A stretch of 64,000 nt of DNA from the NCBI GenBank assembly GCA_004431415.1, contig QPMI01000496.1, forward strand, positions 186,001 through 250,000. The letters run 5' to 3'. The DNA comes from Cyanophora paradoxa. Its lineage: Eukaryota > Glaucocystophyceae > Cyanophorales > Cyanophoraceae. The position numbers and the translations under genes were made by a program. The stretch's first letter is position 1, and each line of letters starts with the position of its first letter. The notes beneath the pieces were generated by a model. That model saw nothing but the letters and a program-made list of their open reading frames with translations, did no database searches and was not told where the DNA came from. Positions 44,201 through 55,726 of this stretch are shown one piece after another.

Positions 44201-47200
44201 GCCCGGGCCTCGTTGCAGGCGGTCGGCGACCTCAGGGTACCCCAGGCGGCAGAGGGCGGCGCAGAGGGCCGCCAGGTCTTCGCCCCCGGCCCCGGGCCCC
44301 CGGAGCTCGCCCTCGAACTCCTCGTGCACGGAGAGCACCTGGCGAGCACAAAACGTAAGCTTAAATACTTATTGTTCGATTTTAGAGCTTACGAGGTTGT
44401 AGAGGCGGGCGGCCTTCTCGAGGTCGGCCTTGTCGCCCCCGCCGCCGCCGGACTCGAGCCAGGCGCGCTCGCAGAGCTCGACGAGGCGCATCTTGGCCCG
44501 CAGGCGGCCCCCGCGGCTGCCCCTCCCCAGCGTCTCGTCCACGAACCTTTCGTTTGGTAAAGCTCTAATGAACGCGACAGCGTTTGTGAAGCATAACAAA
44601 GCGGACTTCTTCATGAGGGCGACCGCCCTCTCTGCGTTCTTCTTCTTTAGGAGCGGCTGACACGTCTCTTTGAAGAAGGCGTCGGCCTGCGCTCGGCTCG
44701 CAAATCAATTCAAGATCACGACCGAGGACTAGCTGGAGTTCTTCAGATTCGAATATTAATATCGATTCTACCTTGCTCTCGTCGCCGTCGGCGCGCTTCT
44801 CCTGCAGCCGCCTCGCGTTCGCCTCCACGATGAGCTCCTTCTTGGACGGCGGCTTCGTCCCCTTGGCCACGGGCTTGCCCTTCTTCTTCTCGTCGGCGCC
44901 TTCGAATTCGGCGCTCGCAGCCGACGCCGCCGGCGCCGCCGCCGCCGCCGCCGCTGCCGCCCGCCTGGCGCCGGCGGCAGCAAAGCTGACGGCGTGAACG
45001 CCCGCCCCGTGCAGCGACTCCGCGTACCTGGCGCCGTCCGTGTGCGCCGTCAGAGGAGGCCCTAGGGCGCGCGAGCCCAAGCTCTCGCGGTCGGATGCGC
45101 CGGGCCGGGCCGGGGCCGACCCGTGCAGCCAGGTGGTGTACTTCTGGTCGAGCCGTAGCTTCTGCTCCGCCCGCCAGCGCTCCACGATCTTGAGCTCCGA
45201 GGGCGTCGGGCGCCAGTGGAAGCCCGCCGGCGCCGTCCCGCCGTCCTCGGCCCGGATCTCCTTCAGGCGCCGCCAGTGCCGCCCGATGACGCCCCGCGGC
45301 CCCGCGCGCGCCCGGTACTTCGCGTCCTCGTCGTCGCTGCCGGCCCTTCCCGGATCAGACGACCGCAAATTTCGCGGCGCGAAAATGGATTTCGGCGCAA
45401 GAATTTCGCGCCTGCTGTCGGCGAGCTCGCCGTCGTCGCCGACGATGAGGCGGCCGCTGTGCCAGTGGTACTTCTCGACGCAGACCTGCTCGCCCCGCCC
45501 CGCTCGAGCGGCGGCGCGAACAATTTGCAATGCGTATGGCCGGGAAGGGCGGCACCGGAGGCTCCTCGTCCTCGTCCTCCTCCGCTTCGGCATCGACCGC
45601 CTGCGCGGCGCCGGCGCCGGCGGCCGCGGCCGGCGGCGGGCGCCCGAAGGGCGTGCTCTGGAAGTACTGGTCGAGCACGGGGGACGAGACGGGCAGCAGC
45701 CGCCGCTGCGCGCGGCGCCCGCGTCAGCTGCAGGAGGGAGGACCTCGAAACAGAGGCGCGGCCCCGCGCACAGGCGCAGGCGCGCGCGCCTCGCCCTCGG
45801 GGTCCTCCTCGGCAAGCGGCTCCTCGTCCTGCTCGAAGGCGATTTCCGCGAGGCCCTCGAGGGGCGCCCAAAAGTCCCCCAGGCCGTGAGCCGCCCAGAG
45901 GCGCGCGAGGTCGGCCCCGTCTTCGCGGCCGCAGCGCGCGAGGCGGGACCAGAGGGCGCCGCCCTCGGGCGCCGCGAGGCGGGCGAGGAGCGCATGGTAG
46001 AGCCGCCCGTCCGCCAGCTGCGCCACCTGCCGGCCGCCTCCAGCTCAAGTCGCGTTCGGCAAGACGGGCGCGGAGCGGACGGGGCCGGGGGCGCACGTCC
46101 TGCGGTTGCAGGCCCTCGGCGTCTGGAGAAGGGATCCCGAGCGTTAGCCGGTTAGATGCAGAGCGGGGATGTAATAATTGAAATATTGAACTATTATTAT
46201 AACGGAGCGCGGCTCGCCCGGGAGGAGGGCCTCGAGGGCGGCGCAGGCCCTCGCGAAGACGGCGGCGCCGGCGGCGGAGAAGGGGACGGGCTGGAGGGCG
46301 CGCCGGCGGAGCGGCAGGCCGGCGGCGAGGGCGCCGTGGAGCGCGAAGACCCGCGCCGCGGAGCGGGCGGCCGCGGCGGGGCCTAGGCCGGACTCGAGCC
46401 CCAGCTCCGGATCAGTCGCGGCGGTGGCGGCGGCAGCGACGAGGAGGCCGAGGCGGCCGGCGCCGGCCGCGGGGCGGGCGCCGGCCGCGGGGCCGCCTGA
46501 AGGTGGAGGAGCCGGCGCGACCTGCCGCGGGCACAGCGCGAGGCACGCGGCCTCAGCGGCCTCCCACGAGACTGCGGACGGGGCGGAAGAGCAAGCGTGG
46601 GCGGCCGCCTGCGCGAAAAATTCGGCTGGCGCCGGCGCGCGGCGGCCCCGGGGCGGGCGGGGCCGGATCCGGACTGACGGACTACGGACGGACCTGCATG
46701 CCGCGAAACTCGAGTCCGGTGGTCAGGGCGACCGGGACTCTGCGGGCGGGCGGGTCGGGCCGGGCGCGCCAGCTGCGGGGCGAGCGCTGGATGCGTGAGG
46801 CGGGGGGTACCTGTGCAGGAGGGACCATATGGCCAGCGCCTGAAGGGCGGGCTCGTCGAAGTCCTCCTCCTCGTCCTCGTCCTCGTCCTCGTCCGCCCCC
46901 TCGAACTCCGGACCCGGCTGCAGATCCCCGCCGCGGCCGCGGCGCAGGAGGCCTAGGGAGGGCGGGGCCAGCCGGCTGCCGAGGAGGAGGAGGGGCGGCG
47001 CCTCGCCGGAGACGAAGCGGGCCCACTCGGGGCCCGCCCAGCTCTCGAAGCGCAGCAGCTCTAGGCGCCCCTCCTCCCGTAACCTGCGCCGGCGGCCTCG
47101 TCAGATTCGATCGATATTCGCGGCCGCTCGAAATTATTCGAGACGTAGACGTCGACAATGGCAAGCTGGATACCATAGAAGGTGGCGGAGGAGGACGGCG

Positions 47201-47907
47201 CGGGCGAGGCGGGCGGGCGCCGCCGCGGGCCCCGGGGGCCAGAGCGCCGCGTGCGAGTCGAAGACGACCACCCGGACCTGAGCGGCCGCGACCGAGGCCA
47301 GTAAGCGCCCCGCCGGCTGAGCTAATCATCGAGAGCAGAGCTATCGCTCGCGTCCAGCGGTGATACGCACGTGAGCGTCCCGCTCGCGGAAGCGCTGCAA
47401 GATGCACTCCGTGAGCCAAACCTAATTTCGAGGCAGGGGCCGTCACGTCAAAGCTCATGATCAGAAGGCAGCAGCCGGCGCTGCAGGCGAGCTCGAGCGG
47501 GGCCCGGCGGCGCACGAGGTGGAGGGTCTGGCAGCCGCGCCGCCAGTCGGCGGCGGCGTCCGAGCACGCGAGGGCGACGAGCGAGTCGAACTCAAGCAGG
47601 AAGGGGTCGTTCGCCCCCGCCCCGAAGTCGCTGCCGCCCCGCCACATCGGCACCGATCAGGCCGTGTACGCGTGCGACGGCCGCGGCCGCGCGCGGTTAG
47701 CGTGAACGGTCTCAAAGCATGAGCGCGCCTGATGAGGTCGAGGCGCCGCGTGTGGAGGGACTCGAAGAGCTGCGCGACGAGCCGCCGGCTGCGTCCGCGG
47801 CTGCGCATGCTGTACGTGTCGGGGTCCGCTCCGGCTGCAGCTGCAGCTGACAGCGAGGCTGTGGCGTCGCCCTCCATCGGTGCGGCCGCCCCCTCGTCGC
47901 CTGCCAT
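37375..47907 (-). CDS. DDX60-like Ski2-family DExH RNA helicase
   Basis: Superfamily 2 helicase of the DDX60 group, proposed RNA sensors or exosome-associated helicases. Start ATG at 47907 (MAGDEGAAAPMEGDATASLS); TAG at 37375. The N-terminal region has the DDX60-type PIN-like core (DPFLLEFDSLVALACSD... then CQTLHLV, about 47510-47620). Helicase motifs in order are VVAPTSAGKTFAAFYAMEKA (Walker A, about 43820-43895), VFVSPTKALVNQ (43540-43580), TRDYEHKSTECQ (43240-43270), RFVILDEVHCIGID (DEVH, 42870-42910), PFLALSATISSP (42645-42680), RRGLGVHHAGLNKKFREAVE (40690-40750), INMPCRTVVLLGDSVFLT (40430-40480) and YRQTSGRAGRRGFDDLGHVV (39975-40040). It ends RWLQASRPLRASRF. Many introns are long and AT-richer (for example 40090-40430). 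All core motifs are intact, so the gene looks functional. Confidence 0.92.
38201..38235. repeat. Poly-G run of 35 bases in a DDX60-like intron
   Basis: An uninterrupted run of 35 G on the plus strand (C on the coding strand), immediately followed by GG/CC-rich sequence. It lies in an intron of the minus-strand helicase gene. Confidence 0.9.
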
Positions 47908-48766
47908 CGCCTTCAGCTGGAAAGAACTCAGACCAGCTGCAGCTTTAGAGAACTGCTTCGACCGAAACTTCGGTCGAATCCGAGATCCGCATGCGCACCC
48001 GCGAGCTCGAGCTCGAGCTTATGACGTCTGGACGCGCGCGCACGGCGCCGGCGCCGTGACCTAGGTCTGCAGCTGCCTTCAATGCTTCGAATCCGTTAAG
48101 CTGCAGGGCGCTAGATGGTGTCAAACAAGCTGAAGATGCGTACGTGTACATGTGATCTAGATCTGCGCGCGCGCGCAGGCCGGGCGCTGGCCATGCATGG
48201 CCGGGGCACCTAGCCTCGGGCCCGAGCTAGCGCTAGCGCTGCCGCCCCATGGCCATTCCTCGTTCTTGGCGCATTACCGTAGCGCAGGACGCGAATTGAA
48301 CCTGCGCGCTGTCATCGCGATCGACCTGCAGCTGTCAGCAATGACGTCGACTCGAGCTCATGATCAGCATCATGCAATAGCGCGCGCGCGCGGATCGATA
48401 TCGATATCGATCGAGCAGCGCTATATATAGCTGCGCCTGCGCATGCAGCTGCAGCAGCGCACGGGCAGGCAGCAGCTGCGAATGGGGCTGCTGGATGATG
48501 CTTGAAAGCATCCTCGCGCGCGCGCGCGCTCGAGCTCGACCAGATCGGCTCGCGCTCGCGCAGGTTGCGGATCATGATCGCTAGCTCCTCGATCGCAGTA
48601 GCTTGCTGCTCCTGATACCGATGCTGCTCTGCGCGACGACGGCGGCGCGGCGAGCAGCGAAGGCTGCGAAGAAGCGGCGAAAATCCTTTGCCGGGTACAG
48701 GACATTCCCCCTCCCGCTCTGAGCGTTCGCGGCACTTCTGCGGCAGCCACCGGAGAGCGGCGAGCG
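47908..48766. other. Divergent spacer between the DDX60-like gene and the small acidic-tail gene
   Basis: Rich in self-complementary words: GCGCGCGCGC at 48165-48176 and 48382-48392, GATATCGATATCGAT at 48395-48412, TATATATAG at 48421-48430, and CAGCTGCAG repeats. It should hold both promoters. The 48590-48760 part is GC-rich and could include a 5' UTR or first exon, but none could be proved. Confidence 0.45.
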
Positions 48767-49516
48767 ATGCCTCGGCGCCCTTCAGGAGCGGCAACGCCGC
48801 CCCTGGATGAGGAGCTGGTGGCGCGCGTTCTGTCGGACCTTGAATCGGGCCGCGTGAGCGCCCAAGAGCTGGCGGAGAGCATCATTGACCCGGAATGGCC
48901 AGTGCGTGCTTGCGATGCGCACCGCGGCGCCTCGCGTCGACGCGCGACCGCGGCAGCCATTCGAACCGCGTGTCGGGGGCGACGAGGAGGCGGAGGCGGC
49001 CCCCGAGGACGCCGAGCGCCCGGAGTGCGTTCTCCCCTCTCGACGCCGCTCGGAGCGCCCCGGCGTTCGACCGCTGCCGCAGGGCGCCCGCCGACGCGTT
49101 TGACTTCGACGACTTCGCGGCGCCTCTCGCTCCGACGGGCGTGCCGACCCGGCGCGCCGCTGCCCGGCGCTCGACCTCGATTTCCCCGCCCGTGCGCACA
49201 CCCCTCTCCCGCGGCGCGTGCTCGCGACTGACGCGCGCCCGCTCAGGCCGCCGCCTCGAGCTCGTCGGGACCCGCGCGGCCTCGGGCGGCGCGGCGGGCG
49301 CGCGCCGTGACGGCGACGCGGGAGGAGGACGTCTTTAGGGAGCTGATGAGCGAGCGCGGCGTGCCCCTCGAGCGCACCGCGCCGCCGCCGTCAACGCCGG
49401 CACCGGCGCCGGCCGCCGCCGGCGCGGCGGCGGCGCCCGTCTCGCCGCACTCGGTGTCGTCGTTCGTCATCGAGCCGAGCGAGGACGAGGGCGACGACAT
49501 GGAGTTCGACACGTGA
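48767..49516 (+). CDS. Small protein of unknown function with acidic C-terminus
   Basis: Not recognised. Four exons join in phase: 48767-48901, 48957-49024, 49083-49191, 49247-49516, giving 193 residues. It starts MPRRPSGAATPPLDEELVAR, then a predicted helix (VLSDLESGRVSAQELAESII), an acidic linker (GGDEEAEAAPEDAERPE), FDFDDFAAPLAP, a basic serine-rich stretch (RRAAARRSTSISPP), the helix EEDVFRELMSERGVPLER, an Ala/Pro linker and the acidic end EPSEDEGDDMEFDT. The layout (helix, charged linker, acidic tail) suggests a nuclear or scaffold protein, which is inference only. Introns use GTGCG donors like its neighbours. Confidence 0.62.
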
Positions 49517-51365
49517 GGCGCCGGCCGGCGCCGCCGCTTCCGAAGCTCGGCCGCGCCGCCCGCCGCGGCCTGGCCCCGGCCCCTGCAGAAGCAGGCCCCC
49601 CACGGCCTCACACGCCCCGCGGTGGCCGCGTCGCATTCAGGCCCGCCCTCCCGCCCCCGCTGTGTCCAAGCCGTCGTCGAGCGGGCCCCTGATCGGCCGC
49701 GCAGAAGCCGCGCAGGAGGAGGCGGGATTGCCTGCGGGAGTGGCAGGCCTCCCCCGCAGACGGGCGGACCCGCCCGGGGCGCGGCGGCGCGCTGTCTGTC
49801 CCCCGCAGGCGCGGCGCCCCCCGCCGGTCTCCGCCCTTCCCTTCCCCGCCGGAGAAGGCGAGGGCGCCAGCTGCAGGCCGCGCCCTGGCCGCCACCCTCG
49901 GGCCCCCCGCGCCCGCACCCGGGCACCCTCGCCCCACTGCCTCAAGGCGCCGCCTCTCCGTGCCCGAGCCTTCATGCGCACCTTCAGGCGGTTTTCCGGC
50001 GAGGTCGCCACTTCTGAATGCAGTGCATGCAATGCGGCCGCAGCTGCGCATGCCGAGCCTCGGAGCCGCACCGCGAAGTTGCGGCGCGAACCACCTTAAA
50101 GCTGAAGGCTTCTCTCCTCGAGACATATCTAGATCTACAGCTAGATCTGCGTACCAGTATCCGCCGTTCTGCCAGGCTGGCCGGCCGCGGGTCGCGTCTT
50201 TCTCTGTGTCTGTAAATTTCGAATTCTTCTTTTACTTTGTCTTTCGAATTCTTGTTTTTATTGTCTGGCACCGGCCGGTTAACGTTCCTCTGCAAAATAG
50301 ACTGCAATAAGTCTGCATGCGCATCGCATATTGTATCTTTGATTTGTGATTGCTTTGTTGTCCTTAATATCACTACCTGCGGCCCTGGCTACGGGGGGTT
50401 CGCCCCACCGTAGTCTCTCAAAAAAAAGATTCCTACGTAATTATATATAAACGTTTACAGTAATTATATATAACTTGGTAACTAAGCTTTCCAAGTTAAG
50501 ATTCTTAAGAGAGGAGCCGGATCCGGATTTCGGAGCACTTCCGAAGTTCGAAGTTCGAATTCGTCACACTCAGAGCCAAAACTGACAATGTGGAGCTTGC
50601 TTAGCTAGCGCTTGGAGTCTTGGAAAGTTTTGGAAATTTGGACAGCCTGGCAGCCTTAATTAAGCTTACTAGTAGCTTGCAATTGGAGCTTGAGCTTCAT
50701 CATATGAGCTCGAGATTCATGACGATGCAGAGCTCTCTGTGGATTCCGCGTACGGGGAGCTCGCTTGACCCCTCCCCTCCAAAAAAGCATTTTCTACGCA
50801 TTGCGATTGGTCGAATGCCGCACCTACGCCGGTCCTACGGGGCCGAAGCTTTCGATCGCGAATAATTGAATTTTGAATTCGAAATTGCACTTCGCGAATC
50901 CGTGACTCACAGTGACAGCGTTTTTTAATTGGCCGACCAGGCTGGGGTACGGTGCACGAGCTCTGTCTTAAGCCACAGCAGCAGCACGCGCGCTAGCGAG
51001 CGCTTCCGAGAAGTTCTTGCGCCATCGATATCGCCGCGCCTTAAAAAGCTTGGATGAACTTGGATCACGTGAAGCGGCGTTCCTAGCTATAGTCACGCGC
51101 AGCAGCCGTGCCCGGGGGCAGGTCAAGGAACGGCATCGCGCACAGCTGCAGGATCGGACCGGCGACGTCCTACGGGATCGGATAGGAATTGCGAACTTGC
51201 AAAGTGATTGCGGCGCGCCACGGCCGCGGTGGGCGTGGAGAACGTTAACGCCGGCGCGCGCCGTCAACAACTGCAGCAGCCGCGCGGCGGGGGCGCCACG
51301 CGGCCGCCCGGCGGAGAGCCTTCAACGCAATTGCAAGTGCACTGCGGCAACCCGACATCGCCTAG
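49517..51365. other. Intergenic between the small acidic-tail gene and the adenylate cyclase
   Basis: The first 550 bases stay GC-rich and could be 3' UTR; long open frames there look like shadows without splice support. From 50100 the DNA is AT-richer, with a TTCG-loop hairpin at 50389-50413, AATTATATATAA repeats near 50440-50470 and AAGTTCGAA words near 50545-50565. No gene is supported. Confidence 0.45.
50389..50413. other. Short hairpin with TTCG loop
   Basis: CTACGGGGGG is followed by TTCG and then by CCCCACCGTAG, pairing at nine of ten positions. TTCG loops are unusually stable in RNA. It lies downstream of the small acidic-tail gene with no clear terminator or processing context. Confidence 0.5.
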
Positions 51366-52020
51366 ATGGGTGCCGCCTGCAGCAGCCGGAGCGGCGCAGC
51401 CTCCCCTTCGACGTCGGCGCGAGCTGCCTCTTTTCGCGTGGCCAGGGTCAAGCATGCGGACGATGAAGAAGACGTAAGGTTAAGCGTCCACATGTACACG
51501 ACCCGGCAGCCGAGCGCCGCGGCCGCCAGCGTCGCGGCCGACCTCCAGCATGCTCAGCTGGTTCTGGGGACGGATAACGAGAACTCGACGCGCACCCAGT
51601 CGCCCGAGCCGGCCCCGGCGTCGCGGCCAAAATCGGCCAAGGGGCCGGCGGGAGCGGACCTCGGCTTCCCGAGCGGCGAGCTGATTGTGAAGAACCTGCC
51701 GGCGCGGCCGTCGGTGTCGCCCCGCTCCAGCTCGCGAACGTCGGCCGCGCCCCCGGAAGCTTCGAAGAATTCGCCATCGGCCGCTGCGGAGGGCGCTCCC
51801 CGCGTCGACGCCCGCGAACCGCCGGCCGGCGCGGCGGCGGCGGCGGCCCCCGCGGGCGGCCGCGGCGCCGCCAGCGACTTCAGCGCGTCGTACTTCTTCG
51901 GGCAGATGTCGACCGACGGCGGCCTGGGGCAGCTGGTCCGCCTCGTCCGGAGCTCCTCCCGCGCCAAAGAGTACCTCGCTTCCTACGCCCGCGGCATCGG
52001 AGTCAGTGCGCCGCGCCCCG

Positions 52021-52054
<34 letters not shown>

Positions 52055-55000
52055 CCGTTTCATTGCGGTTAAGCAGCTGCAGCCAGCATTAATATGTATT
52101 GCTTAAAATTAAAGCGACCGCGCCCCGGCGTCGGGTTTCGAATGCGCCGCGCAGCGTCGGAGCCGCCGCCTGTCCCGGAGTTCTTCGAGGGGTTCAACGA
52201 GTTCTTCACGGCGCCCATCCCCGACAACGAGGAGGAGCGCATCAAGGCGCGCCCCGCCCCGCCCCCGCCCCGTCCTCGCGAACCCTCGGGACCCCGCGCG
52301 AGCCGCCCCGCCCCGCCCCGCCCCGCAGACCCTCTGGGCCTACAACATCATCGACTCGGGCGTCGACGACAACTTCATGAGGTCCGACGTTCGAAGACCG
52401 CGAGCAAACCGAAAATTCCACGCGGGGGGGCGGGGAACCTGAGGCTTTGATTTCGCAGGATCGTGCAGATGGCGAAGCGGTCGTTCCACGTGCCGATCGC
52501 GCTGATCGCGCTGGTGGACGAGAAGCGGCAGTGGTTCAAGGCCGTCGAGGGCCTCAACTGCTTCGAGACGGACCGCAACGTCAGCTTCTGCGGGCGCGCG
52601 CTTGTGCAATTCCAGCGATCTTAAGCTTCCGCGTCGTCCATCGCAATTATAAATGCGGCGGCGCAGGCACGCGATCCTGCAGAAGGAGGCAGAACCGCTG
52701 GTGATCCGGGACGCCACGCGCGACTGGCGCTTCAGGAACAACCCCCTCGTCCTCGGCGACCCCTTCATCCGCTTCGTGCGCCGCTCACCGCGATCCTAAT
52801 TACTAGTTAAAAGAGTGCAATCGATCTCATTATAGAGGCATGCGATTAAAAGACGAAGAGTTTTCGAATTCCGATCTGCGTATACGTCAGCGATTGCAAG
52901 GCTCGCGCGGGGCCTGTTAACGTTCGCAGCTTTCTTCCGCTGATGGGACGCGGGCGTGCGCGCGCGCAGTACGCGGGGGCGCCGCTGCGGGCGGCGAGCG
53001 GGACGAACCTGGGGACGCTGTGCATCATCGACCGCGAGCCGCGGGACTTCTCCCGCGACGACGTCATCCGCCTCAAGGACCTCGCCGCCGTCGGTGCGCC
53101 CCGCCCCGCCCCTCCGTGGCTGTGCAATTAGGCCTGAGAACTTGGAATCGATAAAAGCTGTCGATGACAACGCGCGCGAGCGGCGCCCGCCTCGCGATCG
53201 CGCGCCGATCGCGCGCGAGTGGGGCTGACCGTGAGCGCCGCGCAGTGGTGCGGGAGATCGAGCTCTTCGCGGCGAGCAAGCACCTCCTCTTCCGCTCTCG
53301 CCAGGAGGAGAGCATCGCCGCCTTCTCCCGCCAGGTCCGAGCGCGAGCTCGCGCTCAGATCTGATCGGATCTGATCCGATCCGATCCGATCCGACCCCAG
53401 GCGATCGCGGCGGAGCTGCCGGAGGAGATTCTGGACCTGGCTGCGACGTCCCTCCAGGAGGTCCTCGAGGCCGACTTCCTCTTCGTCGCCCACGGCCGCC
53501 TCGCCCTCCCCACCGCCACCGGCCGCGCCCCCTCCGCCTCCCGCCCCCGCGTCGCCGCCCTCCGCACCCCGCACGGCACCCTCGCCGCCTACCCCATGCG
53601 CGTCCGCACCCGCGAGCGCGCGCTGGCGCCGGCGGGAGGCGAGGAGCGCGGCACCGGGACGGGCTCGAGGGCGCCCACGCCGCGCTCGTCCATGTACACG
53701 GGGGTCTCGGGCCACCCGGGGGCCGGGGGGGAGCTGGACGACCCGGAGGCCGGCATGCCGCTCGGGCCCGGCACGCTCGCCGCCTTCGTCGCGGGGAGCG
53801 CCGAGCACAGCGTCCACGTCGCCAACGCCGAGCTCGAGATGCGCTTCGCCCTGCCCCCCGTCGTCCGCGCCGCCGGCGCCAAGTCGGGCGGTCCGATCCG
53901 CCCGCTCCGCTCTGCTCTGCTTCGCTCCGAGGCGGTGCGATCTGATGCGGGGCCGGGCCGGCGTGCGCAGCGGTGGCGGCGGTCATGGCGCAGATGGCGG
54001 CGGACGATCCGCCCTTCGCGTACCTGGGTGCCTTCAGCTCGGACCCGCGGCGGTACTTCAACGACGAGATCCGCCTCTACCTCGCGCGCTTCGCGGCGGC
54101 GCTGGAGGCCGTCCTCGCCCAGTGGCTCGCCCGCCAGGCCCTCCGCGTCTCCGAGCAGAAGGTCCGCCGCGAGAAGCAGCTCGGTGCGCCCCGCCCGGTC
54201 CCCTGCCCCGCCCCGCTGCGCTCGCGCCGCTCATCGCGGCGCGCGGGGGCAGCGGACCGGCTGCTGAAGAACACGCTGCCGGAGAGCGTGGTGGCCAAGC
54301 TGCTGACGGACAGCAACCCGCTCGCCGACCTTTTCGAGGAGACCACGATCGTCTTCGCCGACATCGTCGGTCCGCCCCGCCCCGATCGCGAGCCCTCTAC
54401 TCGGCGAAGTCCGACCCGTCGCCGCCGGCAGGGTTCACGGCGCTCTCCTCGAAGCTCTCCGCCACAGAAGTCGTCCAGGCGAGCCCCGGCCCGAGCCAGC
54501 CAGCGGCGTCGATGGCCCCCGCGCGCGCGGCCGAGCGCCCCCTGACCCCCCGCGCCCCGCAGATGTTGAACCGGATCTTCTCCCGCCTCGACCACGTCTG
54601 CGGCCGCTCCGGCTGCGAGAAGATCAAGGTGCGGGGCCCGCCATCGATATCGGGGCGGGGTTGTCAGTGACCTAGGTCTAGACCATGGGCGCACCGTGCA
54701 TTAAATTTCTGCGCCACGCGGCGCCGCGCCACGCGCGCTCGCCACGCACGCGTGCACGCGGCGCCGCTGATCGAGAGGCGCCGGCCGGCCGCCGCGCGCG
54801 GGGCAGACGATCGGGGACTGCTACATGGCGGCGGCGGGGGTGCCGGAGCGGCGGCCCGACCACGCCGAGGTGGCCCTCGAGTTCGCGATCGCGACCATCC
54901 AGTCCATCGCCGCCTTCAACCGGTGCGGGCTTCGATTCTCGATCCCGCCATCGCGACACCGGGTCGACGCCGCGAAAACATTTCACATTGAACTTGCGAT

Positions 55001-55726
55001 GCCCGCAAAAAATTTGCAATTGGACTGATTTCCGCAATTGCGGCAGGCGCTTCGGCACGGATATTAGCGTGCGTGTCGGCATCCACTCGGTGCGCGCCCG
55101 GCCTTCGGCCCGCTCGGCCCTTGGAAAATCCGCGCCCCGCGGCCGCCTTGCTGAGCGGTCCTGGGGTGCAAACACGCAGGGCCCTGTCGTGGCCGGCGTC
55201 ATCGGCTCGAGCAAGTTCCTCTACGACCTCTGGCGCGCCCCGCCCCGCTTCCCCTCAGCCGCCCCCCTCACCTGCGCGTGCGTGCAGGGGCGACACTGTC
55301 AACGTGGCGTCGCGGATGGAGAGCACGGGGGTGGCGGGGCGCATCCAGGCCACGGCGGCCACCTACGCCCTCCTCGCCGACAAGTACGACTGGACCTGCC
55401 GGGGGGACATCTCCGTCAAGGGTAAGGAGGGGGCGCTGCGGACGTACCTGTGGAACGGGCGGCTGCCGGGGGACCCCCGCGGCGAGCGGCCGGGCCCCGC
55501 CGAGGACGACGCGAACTGGGACGCCGAGCTGAACATCCGCGGCCGGCTCGCCTCGGTCCTGCCGGACCCCGCCAGCGTCGCCGACCTCCGCTCGTCCTCG
55601 CCCACGCTGGGTCCGGCAGCAGTCGCGGCCCCCGACGCGCGGCGGCCCAGCGGGGGCGGCGGCCTCGCAGGGAGCCCCTCCCGCCAGAGCAGCGGCCTCG
55701 CCTTCCTCCCCCCGATCCGAGCCTGA
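51366..55726 (+). CDS. GAF-domain class III adenylate cyclase
   Basis: Makes cyclic AMP from ATP. Exon 1 is 51366-52005, then 52155-52246, 52329-52381, 52459-52603, and so on to TGA at 55724. The N-terminus MGAACSSRSG fits dual myristoylation (Gly2) and palmitoylation (Cys5), so membrane anchoring is likely. A low-complexity region is followed by a GAF domain (IVQMAKRSFHVPIALIALVD, NVSFCGRAL, PLRAASGTNLGTLCIIDREP). The catalytic domain holds the metal-binding motif VFADIVGFTALSSKL, KTIGDCYMAAAGVP, ISVRVGIHSGPVVAGVIG, and YDLWGDTVNVASRMEST. The Lys in KTIGD and the Asp in YDLWGD are the residues that select ATP, so adenylate rather than guanylate cyclase is expected. Two introns (52247-52328, 55233-55287) have GC donors. 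A serine-rich tail ends LAFLPPIRA. Confidence 0.93.
52021..52053. repeat. Poly-C run of 33 bases in a cyclase intron
   Basis: An uninterrupted run of 33 C in the first intron, just downstream of the donor GTGCG at 52006. Such a run on the transcript would be C-rich; the opposite strand could form a quadruplex. Confidence 0.9.
52247..52328 (+). other. GC-AG intron in the adenylate cyclase
   Basis: Coding sequence reads NEEERIK up to 52246. The next base pair is GC (GCGCGC), and the frame resumes after CCCGCAG at 52329 with TLWAYNIIDSG. Phase is preserved. No alternative GT donor nearby keeps the frame. Confidence 0.75.
55233..55287 (+). other. GC-AG intron inside the cyclase catalytic motif
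   Basis: The motif YDLW-GDTVNVASRM is split here. The exon ends CTCTG at 55232, the intron starts GCGCGC, and it ends GTGCAG at 55287. Joining restores Trp-Gly-Asp exactly, so the GC donor is well supported. Confidence 0.8.

Noticed and set aside
46682-47653. A 323-codon minus-strand open frame as an independent gene
   Set aside because: Only part of it matches DDX60-type sequence. The rest crosses introns of the helicase gene, so it was treated as part of that gene.
49600-50100. Coding region on either strand after the small acidic-tail gene
   Set aside because: Several long frames overlap on both strands with Arg/Pro/Ala-rich translations, and no splice pattern or domain supports any of them.
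51366-55726. Guanylate cyclase call for the GAF cyclase
   Set aside because: The two substrate-selecting positions carry Lys (KTIGD) and Asp (YDLWGD), the adenylate-type pair.
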